Shown piece after piece: positions 28,371-38,182 of a stretch of 64,000 nucleotides of DNA; within the stretch, counting starts at the first letter, position 1, and every line of letters starts with the position of its first letter. A program made the position numbers and the translations under genes. Below the pieces are notes generated by a model that saw only the letters and a list, made by a program, of their open reading frames with translations, ran no database searches and had not been told where the DNA came from. The stretch lies in contig CAVOQD010000034.1 of NCBI GenBank assembly GCA_963698255.1, forward strand, positions 62,001-126,000, read 5' to 3'. Source of the stretch: JAWKOK01 sp963698255 (GTDB lineage Bacteria; Chloroflexota; Anaerolineae; Caldilineales; Caldilineaceae).

Positions 28371-31320
28371 CTACAGCGTTATCCTGTGCATGCGCAGCAG
28401 CGCGTCCACGATGTCGTTGGCCACCTGCGGGTTGACGGGCTTCTGCATCTGCGGCAGGAGTCGCCTGTACAGTTCCAATCGTACCTGCGCCTTGAGCCGC
28501 TCGTTGTGCGGCCAACCGACGTGCTCCTGCAGGTAGGCGGCGACGTCATCGGCCAGTTGGTCAACGTCTTCGGCTTCCAGGTTGCTGAGCGGCCCGGCCG
28601 CGCGCAGGCTGGTGCTCAGGGCAAAGGCCAGGTCGTCGAGGTCGCTCTCTTCCCGTTCCTCGCCGCGCTGCATCATCTCGCTGGCCTTGGTCTCCAGTTC
28701 TTCCAGGGCGGTCTTGGCGCTGATTTGCTTACGGCGCAGTTGCTCGACAACCTTCTCCACTTCCTCGCTGATGCTGGCCAGGTAGGGCGCACGTTCGATG
28801 TTGTCGTCGACGAAGGCGTCGATGCTGCGCTGGAGGTTGATGACCTTGACGCGCTCGGGTATCTGGTCGGCGGCGATGACGTCGGCGATGTTGCGGTTGA
28901 TGGGGTAGAGCGGCAACGGCTCGGCCACGTACTGGACTTCGACATGCTCCTTGATGAGCTGCTCGGTCTTCTCCAGCAGGTCGCGCTGCTTGCGGCGCGT
29001 CTCGTCCTGGCTGTCGAAGTAGCTCTTGACCGTCCGATAGGCGTCGACAATCTCGCCGTAGGGGTAGATGTAGTCGTAGAGGAAGGGGTCCGGCGACAGC
29101 ACTTCGTAGGCCATCTGCAGGTCCTTGAACTGCTGGAAGAAGGCTTCCCGGCGCTCATCCTCCCAGAAGTAGTCGACCAAACGTGCTGTGCGTCCGTCCA
29201 CCTGCTCGGGCTGCGTGGGCGCTAGGGTCGCCTGCGTCTCGCTGAGCAGCGCCACAAAGCGCCCCTTGAGCGTCTCCAGGTCGATGATGCCCTGGTCGAA
29301 GTCGCTGCGGTCGAAGGCCAGGGCGCGCTGGAGGTCTTTGAAGATGCCGATGTAGTCGACAATCAGGCCGCTCTGTTTGCCGGGATAGGGGCGATTGACG
29401 CGGGCAATGGCCTGGAGCAGCGTGTGGTCCTTGAGCGGCTTGTCCAGGTACATGGCGTAGGCCACAGGCGCATCGAAGCCGGTGAGCAGCTTCTGGGTGA
29501 CGATGAGCAGCTTGGGGTCCTTGTCCGGGTCACGGAAGGCCAGGCGCACGCGCTTCTCTTCGGCGTCCTCCAGGTAGCTCGCCTTCATCAGGTCGGAATC
29601 CTTCTTGGGATTCTGCGAATAGACGACGGTGCTCCACTCGGTCGGCAGGTAGGCATCGAAGCGCCGCCTTGTAGAGCGCGCAGGCCTCGCGGTCGGGCGT
29701 GACGACCAGGGCCTTGAGGCCACGGGGCATCACATTCTCCTGAAAGTGCTGGGCGATGTGGGCGGCAATGGCGTCGATGCGCTGGGGCGACTTGAGCACG
29801 GCCATCAGCTTGTCGGCGCGCTGGAGCAGCCGGCTGAGGGCTTCCTGGGTGCCCGCGCCTTCGGCGTCGACGATGTCCCAGAACTCGTCCAGCAGGTCGG
29901 CAAACTCGGCTTCCAGCTTGAGCTTGTCGACCCAGATGTCGGTGGGCGCCAGCGTGTAGTAGAGCGGCAGCGTGGTGCCGTCCTGGATGCTCTCGTTGAT
30001 GCTGTACTGGTCGTGCACGCCTTCGGGGTCGGTGGCCGCGCCGAAGGTTCGTAGGTGCCCTTGCCCACTGTGCCGCGGTCGATGGGCGTGCCGGTGAAGC
30101 CGAAGCGGAAGGCGTTGGGCAGCGCCGCACGCATGAAGATGCCCAGGTCGCCCTCCTGGCTGCGGTGGGCTTCATCGACCAGCAGGACCACGTTGCGGCG
30201 TGTCAGCAGGTTCTTGGGCATGCCGTCGAACTTGTGGATGGTGGTGACGATGAGACCGCGTGTGTCGTTCTGAAGCAGCTGACGTAGATGCTGGCGGCTG
30301 TCGGCACGGATGGCGTCCAGGCCGAACGCTTCCAGGTTCTGCGTCATCTGCGTCTCAAGCTCGATGCGGTCGACCACGATGAGCAGCGTGGGGTTGACCA
30401 GTTCCGGCCGGCGTTGCAGCTTGGCCGCGGCCACAATCATGGTCAGCGTCTTGCCGGAGCCCTGGGTGTGCCATTCCAGACCGGTGTTGGGCGCGTCGGT
30501 GTTCGGCCTGGCCGGCGACGACGCGCGCCTCAATCTTCTCCACGGCGCGCATCTGGTGCGGGCGCAGGATGAATTTTTGCAGGGCGTCGTCCATGCGGTA
30601 GAAGATGGCGTAGTCGCGCAGCAGGCGCAGCACCTGCTGGCGGGCGAAGAAGCTCTTGCCCAGTTCCTCCAGCCCGAAGTCGCGGCCGTCCACCTTCCAG
30701 CGATAGAAGGCCGTGAGTTTGGGGTTCCAGGTTGCGCCATATTCCAGGCGCGTGGCGCAGATGGCGAAGGGAATGGGGTACTTGATGAACTCGGGGATGT
30801 GGCTCGTGTAGGTCTCCTGCACCTGCTCGAAAGCCTTCCAGGCCCGGCTCCTGCAGCTTGGGCGACTTGTTCTCGATGAGCAGCACGGGTAGACCGTTGA
30901 CGTAGAGCACCATGTCCAAACGTCGCCGGTCCCGGTCCTCGAACCAGACCTCTTCGCTGAAGTGGAAGGTGTTGTTGGCCAGGTTCTCGTAGTCGATGAG
31001 CGTGACGTTGTGCTCGCGCTGCTGGGCGTCGTCGTAGGCCGTCCACGGTTGCGCAGGGCGAAAAGGAACTGCTCGTTGCCCTCCAGGTTGGCCGGCAGCA
31101 GGCGCAGGCGGCGTTCCACGTCGGCGATGCGGGCGTCACCGGCCGGCCAGCCGTTGAACTCGGCCAGTTGGGCGCGCAGCGTCTCGACCAGGAACGGCTC
31201 GTGCTCGTCGTGGTTGCGCCAGGCCGGCAGCTCGTTCTGGGGGATGAAGGTCCAGCCGATGCCGCTCAGGTAGTTGATGAGTTGGTCTTGGACGTCGCGC
31301 TTTTCGGTGATGCGGGTCAT
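28371..31320 (-). CDS. hsdR: Type I restriction endonuclease subunit R, several frameshifts
   Basis: About 980 residues if at least five frame changes (near 31050, 30870, 30530, 30020 and 29700) are bridged. It opens MTRITEKRDVQDQLINYLSGIGW, has the PD-(D/E)xK nuclease motif (RLDMVLYVNGLPVLLIENK, ~30870-30920), then the SF2 motor: TQGSGKTLTMI (Walker A), VLLVDEAHRSQEGD, FGFTGTPID, and the helicase C-domain ARVNRPYPGKQSGLIVDY. It ends with a helical coupling region. HsdR drives ATP-dependent DNA translocation and cleavage with HsdM2S. The break density (about one per 600 bases) is high, so true decay is possible, but motifs are preserved in every frame. Confidence 0.85.
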
Positions 31321-31393
31321 GAGAAGTGCCCTATGTATTGACGACAGGCTTGCCTCACCCTGCTTCGCCTCCTGGACGGAGGCAGGGTGAGGC

Positions 31394-31825
31394 TCATTGG
31401 TCGGTCAGATGAAAGCCGGCTGCAATGCGGAAGGCATCTTCGGGTGTCCCAAAGAAGTCGCCGTCGTCGTAGACAGAAAGCGTGTACTTCTCGTTGCTGT
31501 ACGTGTAGAAAGCGAGACCCCAGCCGTCTTCCCGGCCGAAGTAGCGCAGGCGACAGAGATGGATGGGCGAATTGCGCATGCGCTCGATGGTTTCCTCTCG
31601 GGTTTCCGGCCAATCCTCCGGCGGCCAGCCTTCCGCTAGTACTGGTTCGGTGTAGGCGTCGATGTAGCAGAACTGGCTGCGAAAGCGAATATCCAGCCGC
31701 GTGTACTTGCCGGCGTAGTGCGCTTCCGCATAGGCACGGATTCGCTGTTCGGTGCGGCGTTTTACGGCAGCAGATATTTTGACACCACCGCTGTCGGGGT
31801 CGAAGACCCACTGTTTGGCCGACAT
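31394..31825 (-). CDS. Conserved hypothetical protein, 143-aa family (copy in island A)
   Basis: 143 residues with no known fold that I recognise. Motifs shared with a paralogue at 42160-42585 are KQWVFDPDSGGVKI, KRRTEQRIRAYAEA, GKYTRL-IRFR-QFCYIDAYTEPV, GWPPEDWPETREE, HLCRLR and LAFYTYSNEKY-LSVYD-G-FFGT. The two are roughly 75 percent identical by eye. It lies between DUF2442 and hsdR in the same direction, so it belongs to the hsd transcription unit; its other copy stands alone beyond tRNA copy 3. A role with the restriction system is only inferred from position. Confidence 0.7.
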   Translation of the reverse strand: MSAKQWVFDPDSGGVKISAAVKRRTEQRIRAYAEAHYAGKYTRLDIRFRSQFCYIDAYTEPVLAEGWPPEDWPETREETIERMRNSPIHLCRLRYFGREDGWGLAFYTYSNEKYTLSVYDDGDFFGTPEDAFRIAAGFHLTDQ

Positions 31826-31878
31826 GGCTGGACTCCTTTGAGATGGGCGGTAAAGGCCTTTTTTAGCAACAAGCTATG

Positions 31879-32163
31879 TCAGACCGCCACGCGCAGCCGC
31901 CGTGCCAGGTCGTCGACCGCGTGCGGCCATTCATGCAACACGTAGGGATCGAAATCCGCGCCATTGGGCCAGACCAGCGTTCTGACTTCGGGGTCGAGAC
32001 GCACCTGCCGGAAGATCTCCGGGTCACGCAACGGGCCATACAGTTCGCCGTAGAGGACCGGCTCCAGGTCGACCACCTGCGACGTGCCGTCGTCAAAGGC
32101 GACGCGTACCGTGTAGGCTTCAAGCAGTTCAAATTCGGTCACATCATAGAGTGGATGGCTCAT
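31879..32163 (-). CDS. DUF2442 protein
   Basis: 94 residues. YDVTEFELLEAYTVRVAFDDGTSQVVDLEPVL, and LVWPNGADFDPYVLHEW is the family signature (the WPNGAD motif). DUF2442 and DUF4160 genes are very often adjacent and are regarded as possible toxin-antitoxin-type pairs, though their biochemistry is not settled. Its start is 25 bases after the DUF4160 stop. Confidence 0.88.
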   Translation of the reverse strand: MSHPLYDVTEFELLEAYTVRVAFDDGTSQVVDLEPVLYGELYGPLRDPEIFRQVRLDPEVRTLVWPNGADFDPYVLHEWPHAVDDLARRLRVAV

Positions 32164-32187
32164 AGATCCTTCTCCCGTCGACGAACT

Positions 32188-32457
32188 CTATTCCAGGCCA
32201 CGAATGCGAGGCGTGCTTCGTCCCTGTTGAATGCGCTGCCAACTTTCCGCCAATTCCTGCTGGTGTAGCTCCGCCCAGGCCTCGACCAGGCGCTGCTGAC
32301 GACGCGGCAGTGCGCCGGCCAACTGGGCAATCGGGTCGATGCTGTAGGATGCCCGATACTCATTATAGCGCACATGGAAGTGGGGAACCTGATGCGGTTC
32401 ATGTACCTCCATGTAGATGGTGATGATAATGCCGAAAAAGCGTGCAAGCTCAGGCAT
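32188..32457 (-). CDS. DUF4160 protein
   Basis: 89 residues from ATG 32457 (MPELARFFGIIITIYMEVHEPHQVPHFHVRY). The PELxRFxGxxI and PHFHVRY motifs identify DUF4160. The start overlaps the last codons of hsdS, so translational coupling to the specificity subunit is likely. With DUF2442 it forms a two-gene module inserted in the hsd operon. Confidence 0.88.
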   Translation of the reverse strand: MPELARFFGIIITIYMEVHEPHQVPHFHVRYNEYRASYSIDPIAQLAGALPRRQQRLVEAWAELHQQELAESWQRIQQGRSTPRIRGLE

Positions 32458-33803
32458 GGCTTTTCTCGTTTGTCCAGCGCAAACCCTCATCACTCAGCAA
32501 CCGTATCTGCCCGGTCATGAGTTGGTGGAGCATGGACTTGAACAGGGCTTGCAGGGCGGTCAGGCGGTCCTCTTCGGCGGCGATTTTGGGGTCAACGGTC
32601 GTGAGCAATTCGGATGACTTGCTTCTGCTCATCAATTGCCGGTAGCTCGAACTGCAAGTCGCTTGAGCTTCGTGGGGGAGATATTGGCTTGGCTTACGCC
32701 TCTGGTAGCCATCTTCTTCAGGCGTGCTTGAGTTCGTTCATAATTTAGCCCATAATTGCAGAAACTCTGGTTGCAACCGTCACTATATTCGGCACAACGC
32801 GTACCAGGTAGGATGCGAAAACATATGGACTCGTCTGGTCAAAGATTGCCGTACTTCCCGACCAAGTCGTAGCTGTTTGTACGGTTGAACAATATGTCAT
32901 TCGGGTGCAGCACGAACTTTTCATAGCTGTGTGGTGTCCAGTTCTGACAAATTGTTAAATTGGATACATCGACTTTGCCGTCAACCAAATTGTTCATGCG
33001 CAGAATCTGGCGTAGGTGCCGCTGTAGCTCTGCTCGCAAGTTCATACCATACTGCGTTTCAGCCAGTACATCTGCCAAGCTCGACAACCTCCCAATGCGC
33101 CGGAATCTCCCCAATCTCCGTCTCCTGGGTCTCCGCCGGCTCCCGGTACGGCCCGACCGTAAAGAGCCGCTGCATGAGGCTGCGCTTGAGCTGGCGGGCG
33201 GCGGCGATGACGTCCTCCTGCGCGGCGATGGCCTCCTGGATGGCGTTGAGCACGGCGGCGATGCGGCGCTGCTCGGGGAGGGGTGGGAGGGGGATGGGTG
33301 TCTTGAATACACAATTTTGGTACTCGCTGCTGACCGGTGGTGCCCTCCATCTCTTCAGCGATTGCATTGCGAGTGTTGAGCCAGGAAGAGATGGTACAGA
33401 AACATTGATGTCAGCCAACTGTTCGCATCTGGGCAATGACATGGCGAATATCTCGGTGGTTGCGTACGCAGAATGCAGTCAGAACATTGTTGACTACCGC
33501 GTAGCTTTCCTATTCGTCAAATGACAATGTCGACTTTCTGCCAGCAAGTATTCGCCGGCTTCGCAATAGCTGCCACTCCTCAGTCGGTCGATTTCCGCAT
33601 CTCGAAACCTCGTACAATCGATTCCTGAGTCAGGTATAGTTCCGATACGTGAATGAACGGAATCTCACGATACGACTGGAGGTCGAAGGCTTCTGGATTT
33701 GCGAGTGAACTGACTACCTTCAGCCGAGTGTATCGGTCGTCCCAATCTGCAGGTAGCATGCCAATAGCAGTCTCAACTGAACAGGATCATCGATCAGAGT
33801 CAC
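32450..33803 (-). CDS. hsdS: Type I restriction specificity subunit S, heavily frameshifted
   Basis: The likely start is GTG 33803; pieces in different frames read ETAIGMLPADWDDRYTRLKVV, then REIPFIHVSEL (first target-recognition domain), PLPPLPEQRRIAAVLNAIQEAIAAQEDVIAA with RSLMQRLFTVG (central conserved coiled coil), GEIPAHWEVVELG, SLADVLAETQYG and GKVDVSN (second domain), MATRGVSQANISPTKLKRLAV, and EEDRLTALQALFKSMLHQLMTG (distal coiled coil). The order and length (~450 residues) are right for HsdS, which sets DNA sequence recognition. At least six frame changes occur in 1.35 kb. Errors or decay cannot be told apart here. The recognition sequence cannot be predicted. Confidence 0.75.
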
Positions 33804-33824
33804 GCTGCCACCTCACGCCACCCC

Positions 33825-33908
33825 TCAAAACCCAGACGCCGCCATCACCTCATCCAGCTTGGCATCGGCCTCAGCACAGTCTTTCTCGGCCTTTCCAGAG
33901 AGAAACAT
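33825..33908 (-). pseudogene. Remnant of an hsdM C-terminus
   Basis: The minus strand reads EKDCAEADAKLDEVMAASGF and stops 22 bases before hsdS. The intact hsdM upstream ends in EEARAEADAKLDGVMALGFEVVGG. The two are about 80 percent identical over ~65 bases, so this is the tail of a related, not identical, hsdM. It shows that the DNA between 33.9 and 36.2 kb separated a modification gene from its specificity partner, or that two related systems recombined. Confidence 0.55.
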
Positions 33909-33948
33909 CTGGTTGACTTCATTCACAACCATCACTATACTGTGCTCC

Positions 33949-34251
33949 ATGACAACCATCCAGGCGATTGAAAGCATCGGCATCGATCCTGATATCCGCA
34001 ACGGACGACCCTATATCATTGGGACCACCGTCACCGTCGCCGATATCGCAATAGCCCGACTTTACCACGGTCTGGACGCCGAGGGTATTGCCGATTGGTA
34101 CGGTCTTGACTTACATCAGGCCTATGCAGCCCTGTCCTACTACTACGTACACAAGCCGGCCATCGACGACCAGGTCCGAGTCCAAATACGGCGGGCCGAG
34201 GCGCTAAGGGAGCAGCGCGTTGGCGCCGCCGATTCGATTCTATCTCGATGA
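33949..34251 (+). CDS. DUF433 antitoxin-like protein
   Basis: 100 residues from ATG 33949 (MTTIQAIESIGIDPDIRNGRPYIIGTTVTVADI). The pattern GxPxIxGTTxTV and DWYGLDLHQAYAALSYYY identify DUF433, a winged-helix-like antitoxin usually paired with a DUF5615 PIN-like toxin. It is read against the surrounding hsd genes. The overlapping downstream frame still encodes the first residues of such a toxin, which is cut short. Confidence 0.85.
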   Translation: MTTIQAIESIGIDPDIRNGRPYIIGTTVTVADIAIARLYHGLDAEGIADWYGLDLHQAYAALSYYYVHKPAIDDQVRVQIRRAEALREQRVGAADSILSR

Positions 34252-34318
34252 AAATGTTCCGGTCGTCTTTATTGACGGCGGCTTTTGTCTGCGCTTGGCT
34301 GGCGGGCATCGCGCCTAA
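34220..34318 (+). pseudogene. Truncated DUF5615 (PIN-like) toxin start
   Basis: Overlapping the end of DUF433, a frame reads IRFYLDENVPVVF, the conserved N-terminus of DUF5615 proteins whose DEN acidic residues belong to the PIN-like active site. Similarity stops at about 34268, exactly where a 118-bp repeat begins, and the frame ends at 34318. Full toxins are ~110 residues, so the toxin is lost and the antitoxin is orphaned. Confidence 0.65.
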
Positions 34319-34390
34319 GGGCGCCCGAACCGACGCCTGCTACGGAAAACCGGCTTCAGCCGGTTGGTCGCCGTATCACTACGTGCTTCA
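34273..34390. repeat. Flanking direct repeat, copy 1
   Basis: About 118 bases related to 36018-36132 at roughly 80 percent identity by eye; the core CGAACCGACGCCTGCTACG and GCCGGTTGGTCGCC are shared exactly. It truncates the DUF5615 gene. A hairpin-rich relative with TTCGTAGCA/TGCTACGAA arms is at 44550-44599. Confidence 0.7.
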
Positions 34391-34492
34391 AGAAATTGTA
34401 GGTGCGGTTTGCAACCCATAGGCATCAACCTAAGGTTATGTTTAGCTGCAGCAGGTTGTATTATATCACTCTGATAACCATGATAGGAGGAT

Positions 34493-35664
34493 ATGATGCA
34501 ACCCAATTTAGAAAAAATCAGCGAAACGATCCAACAGTTTTTCGGTGTGCAAGTCGAGAGCATAGCCAGAAGGACGAAATTCGTCCAGAGACGGTCCAAG
34601 TTGACCGGATGTGTGTTTCTGGCTTCCATCGTCTTCAGTATTCTGGAAAAGCGAGAAATGACGCTGTCGAGTTTGGCCCAAAGTTGTCTGGATGTTGGCG
34701 TCGAAATCACTGAGCAAGGACTTGATCGTCGCATCAACGCTGGAAGCCAAGCCTTTCTAGAGGAAATGTGGACGCTGTCTCTAGAGCATTTTCGCCAAAC
34801 TGAGCCGCTGGCAATCAAGTTGCTCAACCAATTCAGCGGCGTCTATCTGGTTGACAGCAGTCAGATCAGCTTGCCAGCCAACATGAGTGAACTCTTTCCC
34901 GGTTCTGGCGGCAATGCATCGACTGCGAGCATGAAGGTGCAACTGGTCTTTGATTATCTACGCGGCCAGTTTAAACAGCTTGAATTGACTCCTGGGCGAG
35001 CGCCGGACCAAGGGTATCGTGGCCACTGGAATGTGCTCGAAACGGACGCACTCTACATCATGGACCTCGGATACTATGTGCTAGAGACGTTCCGGGCAAT
35101 CAGTGCAATAGGCGCTTACTTCCTTTCTCGACTGCAAGTGCAGACTGCGCTCATCGATCAAGAAGGAGAGCGAATTGCCCTGGCAGACTTGCTGGCAAAC
35201 CAGTGTGAACCAGTGGCTGAATACGACGTTCGTATCGGCAGCCGACCTTGTCATCACATTCCATGTCGTCTGATTGCTATCCGTCTTTCTCAAGAAGTGG
35301 CCGACCGACGGAGGCAGAAAGCCAAGGCCAATGCTCGTCGCCATGGCAGAACAGCCTCCAAGGAATGTCTGAAACTCTTTGATTGGGCTCTTCATCACCA
35401 ATGTACCTTCGGCTAGACTGCGCAAGGAAGATGTCGCTACACTCTATCGAATCCGTTGGCAGATTGAACTGGTCTTCAAGATCTGCAAACGCTTCTGCCG
35501 ACTACGTGAACCTGCTGCTGCCGGCCATGCCGAGTCATGCCGGCATCGGCTGTCTTTGGCCAGCAGCACAAACATGGCATCGGGGATTGGGTACGTTTCT
35601 CGAGTTGCTTGCCTCCGTATTGGAACTCGACGAGATGCACAACCGAATCGAATATCTTGGTTGA
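34493..35664 (+). mobile_element. IS4-family transposase, frameshifted
   Basis: ATG 34493 follows GGAGG. The first frame (308 residues) has catalytic Asp in VYLVDSSQISLP and Asp in YIMDLGYYVLETF. After a frame change near 35385 the sequence continues FITNVPSARLRKEDVATLYRIRWQIELVFKICK, which contains the IS4 signature Y-x2-R-x3-E-x6-K with the third catalytic residue. The C-terminal part is disordered over more than one frame, so the transposase is probably inactive. I could not find terminal inverted repeats; the element lies between two ~115-bp direct repeats (34273-34390, 36018-36132). Confidence 0.8.
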
Positions 35665-35706
35665 GCACAACTGGTTCGCCATGTTTGGCCGTTGGCCCGC
35701 TACTCC

Positions 35707-35973
35707 TCATATCCTAATCACAGCCCTGACCGACGTCACAGACGCACCGTTGGCCAACGTGCGCACCTCCACTTGCACGCCCTGGCGTGCCGGCTGCATC
35801 GGCCGCCTGCAACAAGCGCGCGGTCGTGACCGCCTCATCCAGGTAGGCCTCGCCACAGTTTTCACAGACCTCGGCCTCGACTTCCTTGAAGACCAGAGTC
35901 GCGCCGCCACGCTCCAAGGTGACGGTGACAACGCCGGGTGCGTTTCGCCATGTTTGCAGATAAGACAGTTCAT
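35707..35973 (-). CDS. YgiT/MqsA-type zinc-finger antitoxin-like protein, frameshifted
   Basis: Joined frames give ~85 residues: MNCLICKHGETHP (first CxxC), then ERGGATLVFKEVEAEVCENCGEAYLDEAV (second CxxC) and a short C-terminal piece. The two-CxxC zinc finger and the VCENCGE pattern are typical of YgiT-type antitoxins. Two frame changes are needed. No toxin partner (DUF4258 or MqsR) is next to it. Confidence 0.65.
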   Translation of the reverse strand: MNCLICKHGETHPALSPSPWSVAARLWSSRKSRPRSVKTVARPTWMRRSRPRACCRRPMQPARQGVQVEVRTLANGASVTSVRAVIRI

Positions 35974-36017
35974 GGTGTTCCTTGTCTACAGGCAGTCAAA
36001 AAGGGATTCGTGTCTTT

Positions 36018-36132
36018 TGACTGCGGCGGCTTTGCCTTCGCTGGTGGCGGGCATCGCGCCAGGACCCGAACCGACGCCTGCTACGCAAAACTGGGCTGAA
36101 GCCGGTTGGTCGCCATATCACAACGTGCTTCA
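36018..36132. repeat. Flanking direct repeat, copy 2
   Basis: Partner of 34273-34390. It begins at TGACTGCGGCGG and ends in CAACGTGCTTCA, and replaces the natural end of hsdM, whose frame runs through it. Confidence 0.7.
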
Positions 36133-37750
36133 GCACGTTTCCCGTGGCAGACGCCGATTTCAATCGGCGAGCCGCGAGCGCCACCCACCACCTCAAACCC
36201 CAGTGCCATCACCCCATCCAGCTTGGCATCGGCCTCGGCCCGCGCCTCCTCGGCCTCCTGCATCAGCACGACGGCCTCCTCCAGCGGCAGGGGCGGCTCC
36301 ACGTCGTTGGAGGCCACGTAGCGGCTGGGGCTGAGGTTGTAGTCGTTGCGCACCACCTCGGCCACCTTGACCACGGCGCTCACGTCTTCCTCTGCCTGCC
36401 AGTTGAGGTAGAGGTCGCCCACCTGGCGCACCTGCTCGGCGCTCATCTCGTTCTTGGGCCGGCCCTTGACAAAGTGCTTGGCCGCGTTGATGAGCAGAAT
36501 CTCGCCGGCATGGGTCGCGGGGATGGCCGTTCGTCCACCTTCTGCGCCACCAGGATGATGCCCGGCGCGGAGGTGTTGAAGAAGAGGTTGTCGGGCAGCA
36601 GGATGACGGCGTCGATGGCGTCCTGCTCCACAAACTGCTTGCGGATGTCGCGCTCGGCGTTCTTGCCCTTGTTGCCGCTGCCCCGGCTCACCGCGCCGGT
36701 GTCCAGCACCACGGCCATGCGTCCGCCCGGCTCCAGGCTGGCGACCATGTGCTGCACCCAGCCCCAGTCGGCGGTGCCGGCCGGCGGCGTGCCCCACTCG
36801 AAGCGGCCGTAGCCGTCGTTCTCGTAGACCTCGGCGGCCACGTTCTGATTCCACATGGGATTGGCGCCCAGCTTCTGGAAGCGGCGCAGGCTGCCGTCCT
36901 CGTTGAGGAAGAGCGGGTTGCGCAGCGTGTTGCCCTGGCGCACGTCGGCGCGCATGTCGTGGATGAAGGCGTTCATCTTGGCCGCGGCCACGTTGTCGGC
37001 CTGCAACTCCTGGCCGTAGAGCAGGATGGGGTTGGGGTCGTCGTCGGGCGTCAGCTCGGCCACGGGCTTGCCCAGGGCGTCGGCCAGCTTCTGCCGGTGG
37101 CGCAGTTGCGTCTTGATGCCCAGGCCAAAGGAGCCGGAGGCCGGGTCGTAGAAGTGGTCGCCCGGCTCCGGGTCGAGGATGTAGCCGATCAGATGGCCCA
37201 CGTCGGTGGGCGTGAAGAACTCGCCGGCGCTGCTGCCCCGCTCGGCAAACTTGCGGATGAGGTACTCGTAGGCGCGGCCCAGCAGGTCGGGCTGCACGTC
37301 GTCCAGGCCCAGCCGCTGTTCGCTGAGGATGTTGACCAGGCGCGCCAGGGCGTTGTCGTCGAGCAGGCGCTGGTTGCCCTCGGTGGCGTTGAAGTCGCGC
37401 CGGTCGATGACGCCGACCAGGTCCTGGTTCTCGCGGGCGATGGCGCGCAGGTTGTCGGTCAGCAGCGCGCCCAGGCCGGTGGTCTGGCTCGCGCACCGTG
37501 CGCCAGCGGGCCTCGGCCGGCAGGTAGAAGCGGATGAGCGAGCGGTCGGTCTCGGCGAACGCTTCAGCCGTGGCCTGCGTCCACGTCCAGGCTCTGGGCC
37601 AGCTTGTCCATCTCGTCGGTCGTAGACATCGTCCAGGCGTTTGTAGAAGACCAGGGGCAGGATGTAGTCCTTGTAGCGGGCGGCATCGACCTCGCCGCGG
37701 ATGGAACAGGCGGCCCGCCACAGCCAGTTTTGCAGGGTGTTCAGGTCCAT
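36081..37750 (-). CDS. hsdM: Type I restriction-modification DNA methylase subunit M, frameshifted, with a replaced C-terminus
   Basis: From ATG 37750 (MDLNTLQNWLWRAACSIRGEVDAARYKDYILPL) about 530 residues. The HsdM N-terminal domain leads to the N6-adenine methylase domain: GEFFTP, motif I FYDPASGSFGLG, and motif IV as NPMW followed by NQN in place of NPPF, a known HsdM subgroup. RFEWGTPPAGTADWGWVQHM and ILLPDNLFFNTSAPGIILV follow. Frames change near 37620, 37495 and 36535. The last ~30 residues are read from a repeat that joins at ~36170, so the natural end is lost. HsdM methylates host DNA and is needed with HsdS and HsdR. Confidence 0.83.
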
Positions 37751-38027
37751 AAAAGAGCCAACGCTCACTTCCGATGAAGGTCTGTTTTTTTGAGTAGAAA
37801 CGCGCAATCGTTGGGTCTGCTGAGGGGATGCGAGGAAGTGAGGGGTATGCTACACTTCACTCAATTCCGCTGCCGGCATCCCCAGCAGTGGATACGGGGC
37901 AGGCGTCGCAAGTTGCCCCATTATTTCTTGTCTCAGTGTAGTGAGAATCGGATGCAACTGGTCAAACGGCAGATGCAGAGTTCGAGTACCCCTAGACATC
38001 ACACTTGGTGAAGAACGGACTTTTCTC

Positions 38028-38056
38028 AGTGTAGCCAGAATGCGAGGAATGGTCAA
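38028..38056 (-). promoter_or_regulatory. Promoter candidate for the hsd operon
   Basis: Minus strand TTGACC (38056-38051), 17-base spacer, TACACT (38033-38028). A second copy with 19-base spacing lies about 90 bases closer to hsdM. The duplicated arrangement may serve timed expression of a restriction system. Confidence 0.5.
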
Positions 38057-38127
38057 ACAGCTTTCGACACTGGCCGAACCGGTCTGAAGCTCTGGACTGA
38101 TCCGCTGCGGCAAGGCGAATTGATGTC

Positions 38128-38163
38128 AAAAAAACTCGTCTCACGCTTCCGTGAGACGAGTTT
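38128..38163 (-). terminator. Rho-independent terminator of tRNA-Arg copy 2
   Basis: AAACTCGTCTCACG (38132-38145), loop CTTC, and a perfect 14-bp complement (38150-38163); on the minus strand it is followed by a T7 run. It lies about 20 bases beyond the tRNA 3' end. Confidence 0.85.
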
Positions 38164-38182
38164 CACCATGTAGGTTGTGGTG

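Larger units (their letters stand above)
25304..38181. mobile_element. Island A: ~12.9-kb defence island between tRNA-Arg copies 1 and 2
   Basis: Bounded by exact 75-bp direct repeats containing the whole tRNA-Arg gene. Nearly all genes read leftward: hsdM, hsdS, DUF4160, DUF2442, a 143-aa unknown, hsdR, YgjP-like protease and a NACHT-membrane protein. No integrase is found inside; the recombinase of island B may have served both. Its first ~215 bases (25304-25519) are about 92-93 percent identical, by eye, to the left end of island B (38257-38472). Confidence 0.75.
37751..38182. other. Upstream region of the hsd operon
   Basis: 432 bases without a firm gene. Two related words occur in tandem, both reading leftward: TTGACC-N17-TACACT (38056-38028) and TTGACC-N19-TACACT (37965-37935), each followed by GAGA-AA. 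They look like duplicated promoters or binding sites for hsdM. A weak 87-residue frame (37850-38113) with protein-like stretches is possible but unsupported. The right end holds the terminator of tRNA copy 2. Confidence 0.55.

Noticed and set aside
34390..35720. Terminal inverted repeats and target duplication of the IS4-type element
   Set aside because: I compared both flanks by eye and found no convincing inverted ends; the element edges remain undefined.
37850..38113. Possible 87-residue gene upstream of hsdM
   Set aside because: Some segments look protein-like, but it starts at TTG with no ribosome-binding site and overlaps duplicated promoter-like words; kept as non-coding.
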